Source: Comamonadaceae bacterium (GTDB lineage Bacteria; Pseudomonadota; Gammaproteobacteria; Burkholderiales; Burkholderiaceae_C). From it: a DNA stretch of 64,000 nt. Below the pieces are notes generated by a model that was not told the origin of the DNA, ran no database searches, and was given only the letters and a program-made list of their open reading frames with translations. Of this stretch, positions 39,272 through 47,713 are shown one piece after another (positions within the stretch are counted from its first letter, which is position 1; the number at the start of each line of letters is the position of its first letter). The position numbers and the translations under genes are program-made. The DNA is taken from the NCBI GenBank assembly GCA_013297875.1, contig JAAFIW010000005.1, forward strand, positions 1 through 64,000, given 5' to 3'.

Positions 39272-41285
39272 CCGGTTGATCGGCGCCCGCCGCTCGCAGC
39301 CCGTCTAGCGCCGCCTCCCATTGCGTTTGCGTCGTCAAGCGCTGCATGGGCGGCAGGCTGTCCATCAAGCGCCGTCCGTAGCTCATGCCCACCAGGCGGG
39401 TGTCGCACACCACCAGAATGCCCCGGTCAGTCTCGGTGCGGATCAAACGCCCCGCGCCCTGCTTGAGCGCCACCGCAGCCTCGGGCACAAAGTAGTCATT
39501 GAACGGATTGCGCCCTTGTGCCTCCAGGCGCTGGGCGCGGGCCTCCACCAGCGGGTCATTGGGCGGCGGGAACGGCAGCTTGTCGATGACGACCACCTGC
39601 AAGGCATCGCCCGGTACATCAAAGCCCTCCCAAAACGACGCGGAGGCCACCAGCACGCAGCCGGGTGCGCCATCTTTGTTGCCACGCTGAAACAGCTCCA
39701 TCAAGCGTCTTTTGGGCAGTTCGCCCTGGATTAATATGCTCAAGCCGCTATCATTTTCGAAGCGTTTTTGCAAGGCTTCGCCCACAGCACGCAGGGCCTT
39801 CAAGGTGGTGGTGAGCACCAGGGTGCGCCCGACAATGCGCTCTGCCGCATCGCCTGCGATCTGCGCCACCTGCGCGCTGTGCGCCGGGTCGTTGGGGCGC
39901 ACCAAATGGCGCGGCACATACAGTGAAGCTTGGTGCGCATAGTCAAACGGGCTGGACACTTGCAGCACCTGCGCGGCTTGCAGGCCGCAGGGTTCGGTGA
40001 ACCAGCTCAAACGGGGCTCATCGCCCAAGGTGGCAGACGTGAAGATGAAGCTGCGGGCGGCGAGCGGCTCGGCATCGTTTGCAGCTGCCAGCGGCGGGGA
40101 TTTGAGCAGCCGGTTTTGCACAGCGTGCGCAATGTCCAGCGGCGACTGCACCAGGCGCAGCTGCGCGCCTACATCGAGCCAGCGCACACAACCCAGCTCG
40201 CAGGGTGCCAGGAACAGCTTGGCGCGCTCACCCAGCGTGCTGGTGCGCTCGTGCAGGCGAACAAAGTCGGGCGCAATCTCGCTCACGGTGTCCAGCGCCG
40301 CAGCGGCCAGCGCGCAGGCATCGGCCACGTCTTGCAGGGCTTGCCGCCAGGCCGGTGCGTCGATTTGCTCGGGTGACTCGTCAACCCAGCGCAGTTTGGT
40401 TTGACCCCAGGTTTTACCCACCACCAGGCGCAGTTCCCGCGCGCTGTGCTCCAGCGTGCCGGCCACACTGGACCAATCGACCAGGCCACGCGCCAGTTGC
40501 AGACCCGTGCCCAGCACATCGCGCGTTAAATCCAGCAACTGCGCCGTGCCCAGCTGGTTGCCTAAAAATTGAATGCCGGTTTCGTTGAGCTGGTGCGCCT
40601 CGTCAAACACCACGGCCCGCACCGTGGGCAGCAGCTCGGCCATGCCCGACTCGCGTACCGCCAGATCGGCAAAAAACAGGTGGTGGTTGACGACCACGAT
40701 GTCGGCCCCCAAGGCCTCGCGGCGCGCCAGGTTCACATGGCAATTGCGGAATTTGGGGCACTGCGAGCCCAGGCAGTTCTCACGGGTGGAGGTCACCAGC
40801 GGGATGATGGGCGAGCGTTCGTCAAGCCCCGCCAGCTCGGCCAGGTCGCCACTGCGGGTGGCCTGCGCCCATTGCTCCACCTTGGCCAGCGCCCGCCGGT
40901 CGGTGGCCGACACCTCGTGCCTTGCCAGCTCCATCCGGTGCAGGCACAGGTAGCTGCCTCGCCCCTTCAGCAAGGCCAAACGTACCGGCAAACCCAGGGC
41001 CTTGACCAGGCGCGGCAAGTCGCGTCCAAACAACTGGTCTTGCAGGGTTTTTGTGGCGGTAGACAGCAGCACGCGCTGCCCGCTGAGCAGCGCAGGCACC
41101 AGGTAGGCAAAGGTCTTGCCCACGCCTGTGCCCGCCTCTACCACCAACACACCACCCTGCTCCAGCACGCCCGCCACCGCCACGGCCATGTCGGTTTGCC
41201 CCTTGCGCGGGCTGAAGCCTTCGGTGGCACCGGCCAACACACCACCGGGGGCAAAGGTCTGCCGCACCGCCTGCACAAGACTCAT
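39234..41285 (-). CDS. DinG/YoaA-family ATP-dependent helicase
   Basis: 683 residues, an XPD-like superfamily 2 helicase with an iron-sulphur domain. Walker A is EAGTGVGKT (50-58), the iron-sulphur cysteines are in YLCLHRMEL and ENCLGSQCPKFRNCHVN, and Walker B is VVFDEAHQL. C-terminal motifs FTSATLGDEPR, SFWEGFDVPGDALQVVVIDK and KQGAGRLIRTETDRG are intact. It probably helps repair or restart replication. DinG and YoaA cannot be told apart with certainty. Residues 510-520 (NDSGLSILIQG) come from an interspersed repeat copy. Confidence 0.93.
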   Translation of the reverse strand: MSLVQAVRQTFAPGGVLAGATEGFSPRKGQTDMAVAVAGVLEQGGVLVVEAGTGVGKTFAYLVPALLSGQRVLLSTATKTLQDQLFGRDLPRLVKALGLPVRLALLKGRGSYLCLHRMELARHEVSATDRRALAKVEQWAQATRSGDLAELAGLDERSPIIPLVTSTRENCLGSQCPKFRNCHVNLARREALGADIVVVNHHLFFADLAVRESGMAELLPTVRAVVFDEAHQLNETGIQFLGNQLGTAQLLDLTRDVLGTGLQLARGLVDWSSVAGTLEHSARELRLVVGKTWGQTKLRWVDESPEQIDAPAWRQALQDVADACALAAAALDTVSEIAPDFVRLHERTSTLGERAKLFLAPCELGCVRWLDVGAQLRLVQSPLDIAHAVQNRLLKSPPLAAANDAEPLAARSFIFTSATLGDEPRLSWFTEPCGLQAAQVLQVSSPFDYAHQASLYVPRHLVRPNDPAHSAQVAQIAGDAAERIVGRTLVLTTTLKALRAVGEALQKRFENDSGLSILIQGELPKRRLMELFQRGNKDGAPGCVLVASASFWEGFDVPGDALQVVVIDKLPFPPPNDPLVEARAQRLEAQGRNPFNDYFVPEAAVALKQGAGRLIRTETDRGILVVCDTRLVGMSYGRRLMDSLPPMQRLTTQTQWEAALDGLRAAGADQPVTTLSTTDPDWL
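39725..39758 (-). repeat. AGCTGCTTGAGCA-family repeat inside the DinG-type helicase gene
   Basis: The minus strand reads GAAAATGATAGCGGCTTGAG, then CATATTAATCCAGG, matching the core consensus with few changes. Here the gene reads the forward strand of the repeat, unlike the sox copies. Confidence 0.7.
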
Positions 41286-41295
41286 GGCAACTTCC

Positions 41296-41499
41296 TCATG
41301 CTGGCTCTTTGGGATCGAGTTTCAACTCCATTGCGGCAATCAGGTCGCGCAGGCGCAGACGACGCTTTTTCAAGCGCTGCAACATCAATTCGTCCAGCGG
41401 CAGTGCATGGCTGACGCGATCCACCAGCGCGTTGAGGTCTGCGTGCTCAATACGCAACTCGATCAGCCTGCGTTGGGGCGAGTGAAGATTGGTTTCCAA
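41296..41499 (-). CDS. DUF465 (YdcH-like) family protein
   Basis: 67 residues, short and helical, rich in Leu and Arg: RLIELRIEHADLNALVDRVS and LDELMLQRLKKRRLRLRDLI. The LKKRRLRLRDLI end matches the DUF465 signature (LKKxRLxLKDxI). The family forms short antiparallel coiled coils of unknown function. It is separated from the helicase by 10 bases and convergent with nothing; the PP2C gene diverges from it. Confidence 0.88.
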   Translation of the reverse strand: METNLHSPQRRLIELRIEHADLNALVDRVSHALPLDELMLQRLKKRRLRLRDLIAAMELKLDPKEPA

Positions 41500-41615
41500 G
41501 TGTGGGCAATTCCTGATGGGCCTGACAGAGGTGACTTGATAAGATGGCCGTAAGGGAGAATTATCGAGCGCGGCGGCTCAGGCTTTCGGGCACCGCTTAA
41601 TCGACATTGCTACTT

Positions 41616-42374
41616 ATGGCCAAAGGTTATCGACTTTCCGCATCGACCGGCATCCACAAGGGTGACCGCGAATACCAGCAAGATCAGGTTGTCTTGCTCA
41701 GCCACACGCGCGTGCCCGGCTGCATGCTGGCTGTGGTGGCAGATGGCATGGGTGGCCGCAGTGGCGGGCGCAAAGCCTCAGACCAGGTGATGATGACGGC
41801 GCGCCAATTGTTTGAACGCTTCGCACCCGAGCAGGACGACGGCCCCAGCATGCTCAAGCAGATCGTGCAAGAGGCCCACATCGTCATCAAGCTCACGGCG
41901 ATTTCCTCGGAGCAGGAGCCGCACAGCACGGTGGCAGCGTTTTTGATCAACCCCACCGGCGAGTGCCACTGGGTGCATGCGGGCGACTCGCGCATCTACC
42001 ACTACCATGGCAACAAATTGATCAAGCGCACGCTGGATCATTCTTACGTGCAGACCCTGGTGGACAAAGGCGAGCTGACCGAAGACGAAGCCAATGTGCA
42101 TCCGCAGTCCAACATTCTGATGGGCTGCCTGGGCACAGAAGACGACCCACCTTTTGAGACGCACTCGATCTCGCTGCTACGCCCTGGCGACGTGCTGATG
42201 GCCTGCAGCGACGGCGTGTGGCATTACTTCAGCCCCAACGAGCTGGGCTCGGTGCTGTCGTCCCTCTCGCCCAGGGAAACCACCGAGTTCCTGATCGAAA
42301 AAGCCCGCACCCGTGCGCGTGGCGGTGGCGACAACCTGTCGCTGGTGGTGATCAAGCTGGAACCGCTGGCCTGA
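41616..42374 (+). CDS. PP2C-family serine/threonine protein phosphatase
   Basis: 252 residues from MAKGYRLSASTGIHKGDREY. The metal-binding motifs are VADGMGGRSGG (Asp43), HAGDSRIYHY, ACSDGVWHYF and GGGDNLSLVV, the full set of a bacterial PppA/Stp1-like phosphatase. It dephosphorylates Ser/Thr phosphoproteins using Mn or Mg. A TTG nine bases upstream is an in-frame alternative. No kinase gene sits beside it. The target is unknown. Confidence 0.93.
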   Translation: MAKGYRLSASTGIHKGDREYQQDQVVLLSHTRVPGCMLAVVADGMGGRSGGRKASDQVMMTARQLFERFAPEQDDGPSMLKQIVQEAHIVIKLTAISSEQEPHSTVAAFLINPTGECHWVHAGDSRIYHYHGNKLIKRTLDHSYVQTLVDKGELTEDEANVHPQSNILMGCLGTEDDPPFETHSISLLRPGDVLMACSDGVWHYFSPNELGSVLSSLSPRETTEFLIEKARTRARGGGDNLSLVVIKLEPLA

Positions 42375-42414
42375 AACGGGGTTTTCGACGATTTTTTTGA
42401 TCGTTTCAGCCTCT

Positions 42415-42456
42415 CGTGCATATCCAGAGCGCACGAGCAGCTATTCATTCAGTAGC
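42415..42456 (-). repeat. Interspersed repeat, CTCTGG subtype, after the PP2C gene
   Basis: Minus strand: GCTACTGAATGAATAGCTGC, then TCGTGCGCTCTGGATATGCA. It matches the subtype seen at 12202 and 28191. It lies between two convergent genes. Confidence 0.8.
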
Positions 42457-42475
42457 AATTTTTTTCCGATGTGTC

Positions 42476-43090
42476 TCAAGGCGGTACAGGAAGCCCCTTG
42501 GGTGCAGACGCAGCATCCTGCTTGGCTTTCAACAGCTTTTGCTCATGTTCGGCCCGGCGCTCCTGGGCTTTGCGCAAGCGCTCCTCGTATTGCTGGCGCT
42601 TGCTGGGGGCCTGTGCGGCCTGCTCGGCCCGATGCGCATCCTCAGACTTCTGGCGGGCGAGCCGGCTTTCGTGCTCACGTCGTGCGGCGGCGCTGTCCAC
42701 CACGGGTGCGCTACTGGGCGCCGCAGGCGGACGGGCGCGGGCAGCAGCATCAATGGCCAGCCGGTCTTGCATCAGCTTGTCGTCGATGCTTTGTATTTTT
42801 TGACCCGATTTTCGCCGTCGCTCCAAATCGTTCAGGCTGTTGTCCTGGCGCTGCAAATCTGCCAGTGCTTCCCTGCGCTCCACACGTGCCCGGTTCAAGC
42901 AATCATTCACCGCAAACAACTTGTAGCAAGCGGCCTCTTTGATCGCGTGCTCAGCCTGCACTTTTTCGCGCTGCACGGCAATGCCCGCGCGCTGACTGGC
43001 CACGGTTTGATCCGCTGCTGGCGACGATTGAGCCGACACATTCGCGGCCAGGTAAAGCAGGAAGGAAACAAAAATCCAGCGCAATGTCAT
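42476..43090 (-). CDS. Predicted secreted coiled-coil protein
   Basis: 204 residues. A signal peptide (MTLRWIFVSFLLYLAANVSA, cleavage after about 20) is followed by a highly charged, helical region rich in Arg, Glu, Ala and Gln (AREALADLQRQDNSLNDLER-like, YEERLRKAQERRAEHEQKLL) that should form a coiled coil, with an alanine/proline linker in the middle. Two cysteines (CYKLFAVNDC) could form a disulphide. It is of a type common in Burkholderiales with no known function. The stop-start overlap with zapE suggests co-transcription. Confidence 0.8.
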   Translation of the reverse strand: MTLRWIFVSFLLYLAANVSAQSSPAADQTVASQRAGIAVQREKVQAEHAIKEAACYKLFAVNDCLNRARVERREALADLQRQDNSLNDLERRRKSGQKIQSIDDKLMQDRLAIDAAARARPPAAPSSAPVVDSAAARREHESRLARQKSEDAHRAEQAAQAPSKRQQYEERLRKAQERRAEHEQKLLKAKQDAASAPKGLPVPP

Positions 43091-44184
43091 GTCAATCCTG
43101 TGTCGACCGAGCGCCGCTCCAATGCCAGAAAACTGGCTGACTGCATTTCGTTCAGCCGCGACACGGTGCGCGGAAACTCGTGTGCCAGCGGACCTTCGGT
43201 GTACAGCTGCTCGGGCGGCACAGCAGCCGACAGGATCAGCTTAACGCGTCGGTCGTAAAGAACATCCACCAGCCAGGTAAAACGCCGCGCCTCAGATGCC
43301 ATGCGCAGCGGCATTTCGGGCACGTCTGACAGCAGCACGGTGTGAAACTGGGTGGCGATTTCCAGGTAGTCGTTTTGCGAGCGCGGCCCGCCGCACAGGC
43401 TTTTAAAGTCAAACCACACCACGCCACCTGCTCTGCGGCGGGCATGGATTTCGCGGGCCTCAATGTGCAGCACGGGGTCTTCGTCGCGGGTTTCGGCCAG
43501 TTTCGTGAACGCGGTGGCCATCGCTTCGTCGGCGACCGGCCCCAAAGGCGTGTGGTACAGCTGCAGCTGATCCATGGTGATGCGGCGGTAGTCGGTGCCG
43601 TTGTCCACGCTGATCACCTGCAAATTGGCGTTCAGCAGCGCAATGGCCGGCAAGATGCGGTCTCGGTGCAAGCCGCCCGGATACAAGTCATCGGGCTTGA
43701 AGTTGGAGGTGGTCACAAAGCCCACGCCGTTGTCAAACAGCGCGTCCAGCAGCCGGTGCAAGATCATCGCGTCGGTAATGTCGGCCACGTGAAATTCGTC
43801 AAAACACAACAAGCGAAACCGCTTGGCCATGCGCTTGCCCAGCTCATCCAGCGGGTTCACCGTGCCCTGCAAATCCGTCAATTCGCGGTGCACCTCGCGC
43901 ATGAACTCATGGAAATGCAACCGCGTTTTGCGCTGAATCGGCACCGCGTTGTAAAAACAATCCATCAAAAAACTCTTGCCCCGCCCTACCCCGCCGTGCA
44001 TGTACACGCCACGCGGAATCTCGGGTCGGTTGATCAGTTTTTTGATGAAGTTGGAGCGCTGCTCCTTGAACTGCGCCCACTCGGTCGCGCAGCGCTCCAG
44101 CGCCTCCACCGCCCGCAACTGCGCCGGGTCGCTGGTGTAGCCGCGGGAGGCTAGCTCGGCTTGGTATTGGGTGTGGACGGACAT
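43087..44184 (-). CDS. zapE: Cell division ATPase ZapE (AFG1 family)
   Basis: 365 residues, an AAA-like ATPase. Walker A is GGVGRGKS (64-71) and Walker B is LCFDEFHVADITDAMIL. YMHGGVGRGKSFLMDCFYNA, VTTSNFKPDDLYPGGLHRDR and FKSLCGGPRSQNDYLEIATQ are characteristic. ZapE binds FtsZ and supports constriction under stress. It lies downstream of lpdA, separated by a GAACGCAGAGGACGC-type inverted repeat, and upstream of the coiled-coil gene with a short overlap. Confidence 0.95.
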   Translation of the reverse strand: MSVHTQYQAELASRGYTSDPAQLRAVEALERCATEWAQFKEQRSNFIKKLINRPEIPRGVYMHGGVGRGKSFLMDCFYNAVPIQRKTRLHFHEFMREVHRELTDLQGTVNPLDELGKRMAKRFRLLCFDEFHVADITDAMILHRLLDALFDNGVGFVTTSNFKPDDLYPGGLHRDRILPAIALLNANLQVISVDNGTDYRRITMDQLQLYHTPLGPVADEAMATAFTKLAETRDEDPVLHIEAREIHARRRAGGVVWFDFKSLCGGPRSQNDYLEIATQFHTVLLSDVPEMPLRMASEARRFTWLVDVLYDRRVKLILSAAVPPEQLYTEGPLAHEFPRTVSRLNEMQSASFLALERRSVDTGLT

Positions 44185-44197
44185 CCTGGGAACCTAT

Positions 44198-44300
44198 TGA
44201 ACGCAGAGGACGCGAAATGTAGGCAGAGGACGCAGAGGAAGCCGAAGTGCAGATGAGTTCTTCTGCGTTCTCTGCGAAATCTCTGCGTCCTCTGCGTTCA
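44198..44300. repeat. Long inverted repeat of the GAACGCAGAGGACGC family between lpdA and zapE
   Basis: TTGAACGCAGAGGACGCGAA on the left is matched by CTCTGCGTCCTCTGCGTTCA on the right, with further GCAGAGGACGCAGAG and TCTGCGTTCTCTGCG units inside. The fold is a long imperfect hairpin. Confidence 0.9.
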
Positions 44301-44321
44301 AAAATGTCTTTGCATCCACCC

Positions 44322-45749
44322 TCAAAAGTTCAGGGTGCGCTTATCCACCGCCAGCGCCGCCTCTTTCGTGGCCTCGCTCAATGACGGATGCGCGTGGCAG
44401 ATGCGGGCGATGTCTTCGCTGCTGGCTTTGAATTCCATGGCCATCACGCATTCGGCAATCAACTCACTGGCCACCGGCCCCACGATGTGCACGCCCAGGA
44501 TTTCGTCGGTCACCGCATCGGCCAGCATCTTCACCATGCCAGTGGTGTCGCCCAAGGCCCTTGCCCGGCCATTGGCCAGGAAAGGGAAAGTGCCTGATTT
44601 GTAGGCTCGGCCTTCGGCTTTGAGTTGCTGCTCGGTCTGGCCCACCCAGGCGATTTCGGGGCTGGTGTAGATCACCCAGGGAACGGTGTTGAAGTTCACA
44701 TGCGTGTGCTGGCCGGCGATGCGCTCGGCCACAGCCACGCCCTCTTCTTCGGCCTTGTGCGCCAGCATGGGGCCACGCACCACATCGCCAATTGCCCATA
44801 CGTTGGGCAAATTGGTTTTGCAATGGTCGTCCACCACCACCATGCCGCGCTCGTCCAGCTTCAAACCGACGGCTTCGGTGTTCAGGCCGATGGTGTTGGC
44901 GGTGCGGCCAATCGAGATGATGAGTTTGTCTACGTCAAGCGTTTGGGCTTCGCCTTTTGCATTGGTGTAGGCAATCGATACGCCCTTTTTGGCGTTCTTG
45001 ATTTCGCCGACTTTCACACCCAATTCAATTTTCAAGCCCTGCCTGTCAAAGGCTTTTTTCGATTCTTTGGCAATTTGCTCGTCTACCGCGCCCAGGAAGG
45101 TGGGCAGGCCTTCCAGAATGGTGACCTCGGTCCCCAAACGGCGCCACACAGACCCCATTTCCAGGCCAATCACGCCAGCGCCAATCACACCCAGCTTTTT
45201 GGGAACTGCGGGAATGCGCAAGGCACCGTCATTGGACAGTATGTTTTCTTCGTCAAACGGCGTACCGGGCAAGGCGCGGGCGTTGGAGCCGGTGGCCACC
45301 ACAATATGCTTGCCAGAGATGATTTCTTCTGTAGCGCCAGTGACTTGGATGTCGTGACCCGCATCGCTCGCTTTCACAAACGAACCGCGCCCATGGAAAA
45401 ACGAGATTTTGTTTTTCTTGAATAAATACAAAATACCGTCGTTGTTTTGCTTGACCACGGTGTCTTTGCGGCCCAGCATTTTGGGTAGATCCAGCGCCAA
45501 ACCACTGACTTGAATGCCGTGGTCTGCAAAGTGTTTGCCCGCCTGCTCAAAGTGCTCCGAGCTTTGTAGCAAAGCTTTGGACGGAATACAGCCCACGTTG
45601 GTACAGGTGCCACCCGGTGCCGGGCCACCCTTTTCGTTTTTCCACTCGTCAATGCAGGCGGTGTTAAAGCCCAACTGGGCTGCGCGAATGGCGGCAATAT
45701 AGCCACCGGGGCCGCCGCCGATGACGATGACGTCGAATTGTTTGGTCAT
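44322..45749 (-). CDS. lpdA: Dihydrolipoyl dehydrogenase (E3)
   Basis: 475 residues, a FAD enzyme that re-oxidises the lipoyl groups of 2-oxoacid dehydrogenase complexes. FAD-binding IGGGPGGYIAAIRAAQLG, the redox disulphide Cys49-Cys54 in GGTCTNVGCIPSKALL, NAD-binding GAGVIGLEMGSVWRRLG and the C-terminal HAHPSLSEATKEA with the catalytic His are intact. It closes the sucA-odhB-lpdA operon. Its ATG overlaps the stop of the AT-rich lipoprotein gene by four bases. Confidence 0.98.
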   Translation of the reverse strand: MTKQFDVIVIGGGPGGYIAAIRAAQLGFNTACIDEWKNEKGGPAPGGTCTNVGCIPSKALLQSSEHFEQAGKHFADHGIQVSGLALDLPKMLGRKDTVVKQNNDGILYLFKKNKISFFHGRGSFVKASDAGHDIQVTGATEEIISGKHIVVATGSNARALPGTPFDEENILSNDGALRIPAVPKKLGVIGAGVIGLEMGSVWRRLGTEVTILEGLPTFLGAVDEQIAKESKKAFDRQGLKIELGVKVGEIKNAKKGVSIAYTNAKGEAQTLDVDKLIISIGRTANTIGLNTEAVGLKLDERGMVVVDDHCKTNLPNVWAIGDVVRGPMLAHKAEEEGVAVAERIAGQHTHVNFNTVPWVIYTSPEIAWVGQTEQQLKAEGRAYKSGTFPFLANGRARALGDTTGMVKMLADAVTDEILGVHIVGPVASELIAECVMAMEFKASSEDIARICHAHPSLSEATKEAALAVDKRTLNF

Positions 45750-46276
45750 GATTTAGCTTTCACGATTTCCAGAAAGTCCCGCTTAAGCTCTGGAAGTGCT
45801 GATGATCCATCTTTAACACTAAGTGACCAACTTTGGCGACCATAATCAAATATAAAGTGCTGCACATCGCCTGCTTTGAGAGTCAAAGTTTTAGAAATAT
45901 TCTGCTTAGACCACGAAGTGAAATTGTTTTCACTCACACGATAGCCGAAGGTAAAAGTGTAAGTGCCCGGAGCAAAATGCAACTGCGATGGTCCAGCTGT
46001 CATTTGTCCCTTCTGAGATTCAACACGGAAAGGTTTGATTGGCTCTCCTTTACCGTCTTCTACTCCGTGGAGTATTAGACTAGTTGTATATGAAACGACT
46101 GAAACTTCTTCAATTGGCTGAGGATTACCCGTGTAATAAAGCAAGACATATTTCGACCATAAAAACGACCTAAAGTCGTAACCATCGTTATAGTCTTTTC
46201 TTGGCGCAGCACATGCCGAGAGAAACAGTATTACAAGTGTGCAAAACAGCAGTTGAATGCGAAGATATGATTTCAT
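45746..46276 (-). CDS. AT-rich lipoprotein gene inserted in the 2-oxoglutarate dehydrogenase operon
   Basis: 176 residues from MKSYLRIQLLFCTLVILFLS with a lipobox LSACAAP. The body is beta-rich with no domain I recognise (EVSVVSYTTSLILHGVEDGK, LHFAPGTYTFTFGYRVSENN); the 'PGTYTFTFGY' stretch resembles DUF2846-like carriers in style only. Base composition differs sharply from its neighbours: 20 of the 60 bases at 45841-45900 are G or C. It starts 10 bases after the odhB stop and its own stop overlaps the lpdA start (ATGA), so it is fully embedded in the operon. Probably acquired by transfer; role unknown. Confidence 0.8.
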   Translation of the reverse strand: MKSYLRIQLLFCTLVILFLSACAAPRKDYNDGYDFRSFLWSKYVLLYYTGNPQPIEEVSVVSYTTSLILHGVEDGKGEPIKPFRVESQKGQMTAGPSQLHFAPGTYTFTFGYRVSENNFTSWSKQNISKTLTLKAGDVQHFIFDYGRQSWSLSVKDGSSALPELKRDFLEIVKAKS

Positions 46277-46286
46277 TTTCGCTAAC

Positions 46287-47561
46287 TTAAATATCAAACA
46301 ACAACCGTGCCGGGTCTTCCAGCGCCTCTTTCATCGCCACCAGCCCCAGCACTGCTTCACGCCCATCAACAATCCGGTGGTCGTAGCTCATCGCCAAATA
46401 GTTGATCGGGCGAACGACAACCACGCCGTTTTCCACCACCGCCCGGTCTTTCGTGGCATGTACGCCCAGGATGGCCGATTGCGGTGGGTTGATGATGGGG
46501 GTGGACAGCATGGAGCCGAACACGCCGCCGTTGGAGATCGAGAAGGTGCCGCCGGTCATTTCTTCAATGCCCAGCTTGCCGTCACGCGCTTTGGCGCCGT
46601 ATTCGGCGATCTTTTTCTCGATGTCGGCAAAGCTCATCTGGTCGGCGTTGCGCAGGATGGGCACCACCAGGCCGCGCGGGCTGCCCACGGCGATGCCGAT
46701 GTCAAAGTAGCCGTGGTAGACGATGTCGTTGCCGTCCACGCTGGCGTTGAGCACTGGATATTTCTTGAGCGCATGCACGGCAGCTTTAACGAAGAAGCTC
46801 ATGAAGCCAATCTTCACGCCGTGGTCTTTTTCAAACTTTTCCTGGAAGCGCTTGCGCATCTCGATCACCGGGGCCATGTTGACTTCGTTGAAGGTGGTCA
46901 GGATGGCGTTGGTGGACTGGCTTTGCAGCAGGCGCTCGGCAATGCGGGCGCGCAGGCGGCTCATGGGCACGCGCTGCTCGGGGCGCTGGCCCAGGTCGGG
47001 GGCCGCCGGGCTGGCCACTTGAGGCAATAAAGTGGCTGGAGCCCCGGTAGGTATTGCTGGAGCAGCTACAACTTTAGGAGCGGCCGCAGGCGCGACCATC
47101 GCACCCAACACATCGCCCTTGGTCACGCGACCGTCTTTGCCGGTGCCTGCCACCGAACCTGCGGCGAGGTTGTTGTCCGCCATCAGCTTGGCTGCCGCTG
47201 GCATGGCAACGTCAGACTTGTTGCCACCCGCAGACGTGGTGACGGGGGCTGCAACCGCTGCGGCGGGGGCTGTGACCGGTGCTGCCGCCACGGGTGCAGG
47301 TGCTGCAGCACCGGCCTTGCCTTCGCTGTCGATTTTCGCAATCACTTGATCCGAGACGACCATGCCGCCATCTGCCACCACGATCTCGGCCAGCACGCCT
47401 GCGCTGGGGGCGGGCACTTCCAGCACCACTTTGTCGGTTTCAATTTCGATCAGGATTTCATCGATTGCGACCGCATCACCGGCTTTTTTCTTCCAGGTGA
47501 GCATGGTGGCTTCGGCCACAGACTCGGACAGCTGCGGGACTTTGACTTCTACGATTGCCAT
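46287..47561 (-). CDS. odhB: Dihydrolipoyl succinyltransferase (E2 of 2-oxoglutarate dehydrogenase)
   Basis: 424 residues from MAIVEVKVPQLSESVAEATM, preceded by AAGGA. The lipoyl domain has Lys44 in EIETDKVVLEV. An alanine-rich linker, the E3-binding domain (PAAAKLMADNNLAAGSVAGT) and the catalytic domain with SYDHRIVDGREAVLGL follow. It moves the succinyl group to CoA. Residues 163-177 (KVVAAPAIPTGAPATLL), the linker before the core, are encoded by a copy of the interspersed repeat. It is also called sucB. Confidence 0.97.
   Translation of the reverse strand: MAIVEVKVPQLSESVAEATMLTWKKKAGDAVAIDEILIEIETDKVVLEVPAPSAGVLAEIVVADGGMVVSDQVIAKIDSEGKAGAAAPAPVAAAPVTAPAAAVAAPVTTSAGGNKSDVAMPAAAKLMADNNLAAGSVAGTGKDGRVTKGDVLGAMVAPAAAPKVVAAPAIPTGAPATLLPQVASPAAPDLGQRPEQRVPMSRLRARIAERLLQSQSTNAILTTFNEVNMAPVIEMRKRFQEKFEKDHGVKIGFMSFFVKAAVHALKKYPVLNASVDGNDIVYHGYFDIGIAVGSPRGLVVPILRNADQMSFADIEKKIAEYGAKARDGKLGIEEMTGGTFSISNGGVFGSMLSTPIINPPQSAILGVHATKDRAVVENGVVVVRPINYLAMSYDHRIVDGREAVLGLVAMKEALEDPARLLFDI
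47031..47075 (-). repeat. AGCTGCTTGAGCA-family repeat in the odhB linker
   Basis: The minus strand reads AAAGTTGTAGCTGCTCCAGC, then AATACCTACCGGGGCTCCAG, following the consensus with a TG to CC change in the core. It encodes part of an alanine/proline linker of OdhB. Confidence 0.75.
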
Positions 47562-47661
47562 TTCATTTTTCCTTCTACGTGTGTTGATGACGCCGCTTTC
47601 CGGCATGACCTTGTGCTGCGCACTGTGATGACAGATGACTGGGGCGGAACTCCGTCGTCAT

Positions 47662-47699
47662 GGCGCGTCAGCGCCGTCATCCGCTTGCGCAGCAAGCGG
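47662..47699. repeat. Hairpin pair between sucA and odhB
   Basis: GGCGC/GCGCC (47662-47675) and CCGCTTGC/GCAAGCGG with a three-base loop (47681-47699) lie in the 152-base gap, among several ATGAC/GTCAT motifs. They look like a REP-type palindromic sequence and could stabilise or tune expression between sucA and odhB. Confidence 0.65.
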
Positions 47700-47713
47700 T
47701 CATTTGTCATGGG

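Noticed and set aside
45746-46297. Longer form of the AT-rich lipoprotein starting at a TTG
   Set aside because: The upstream part overlaps the end of odhB; MKSYLRIQ gives a proper signal peptide start.
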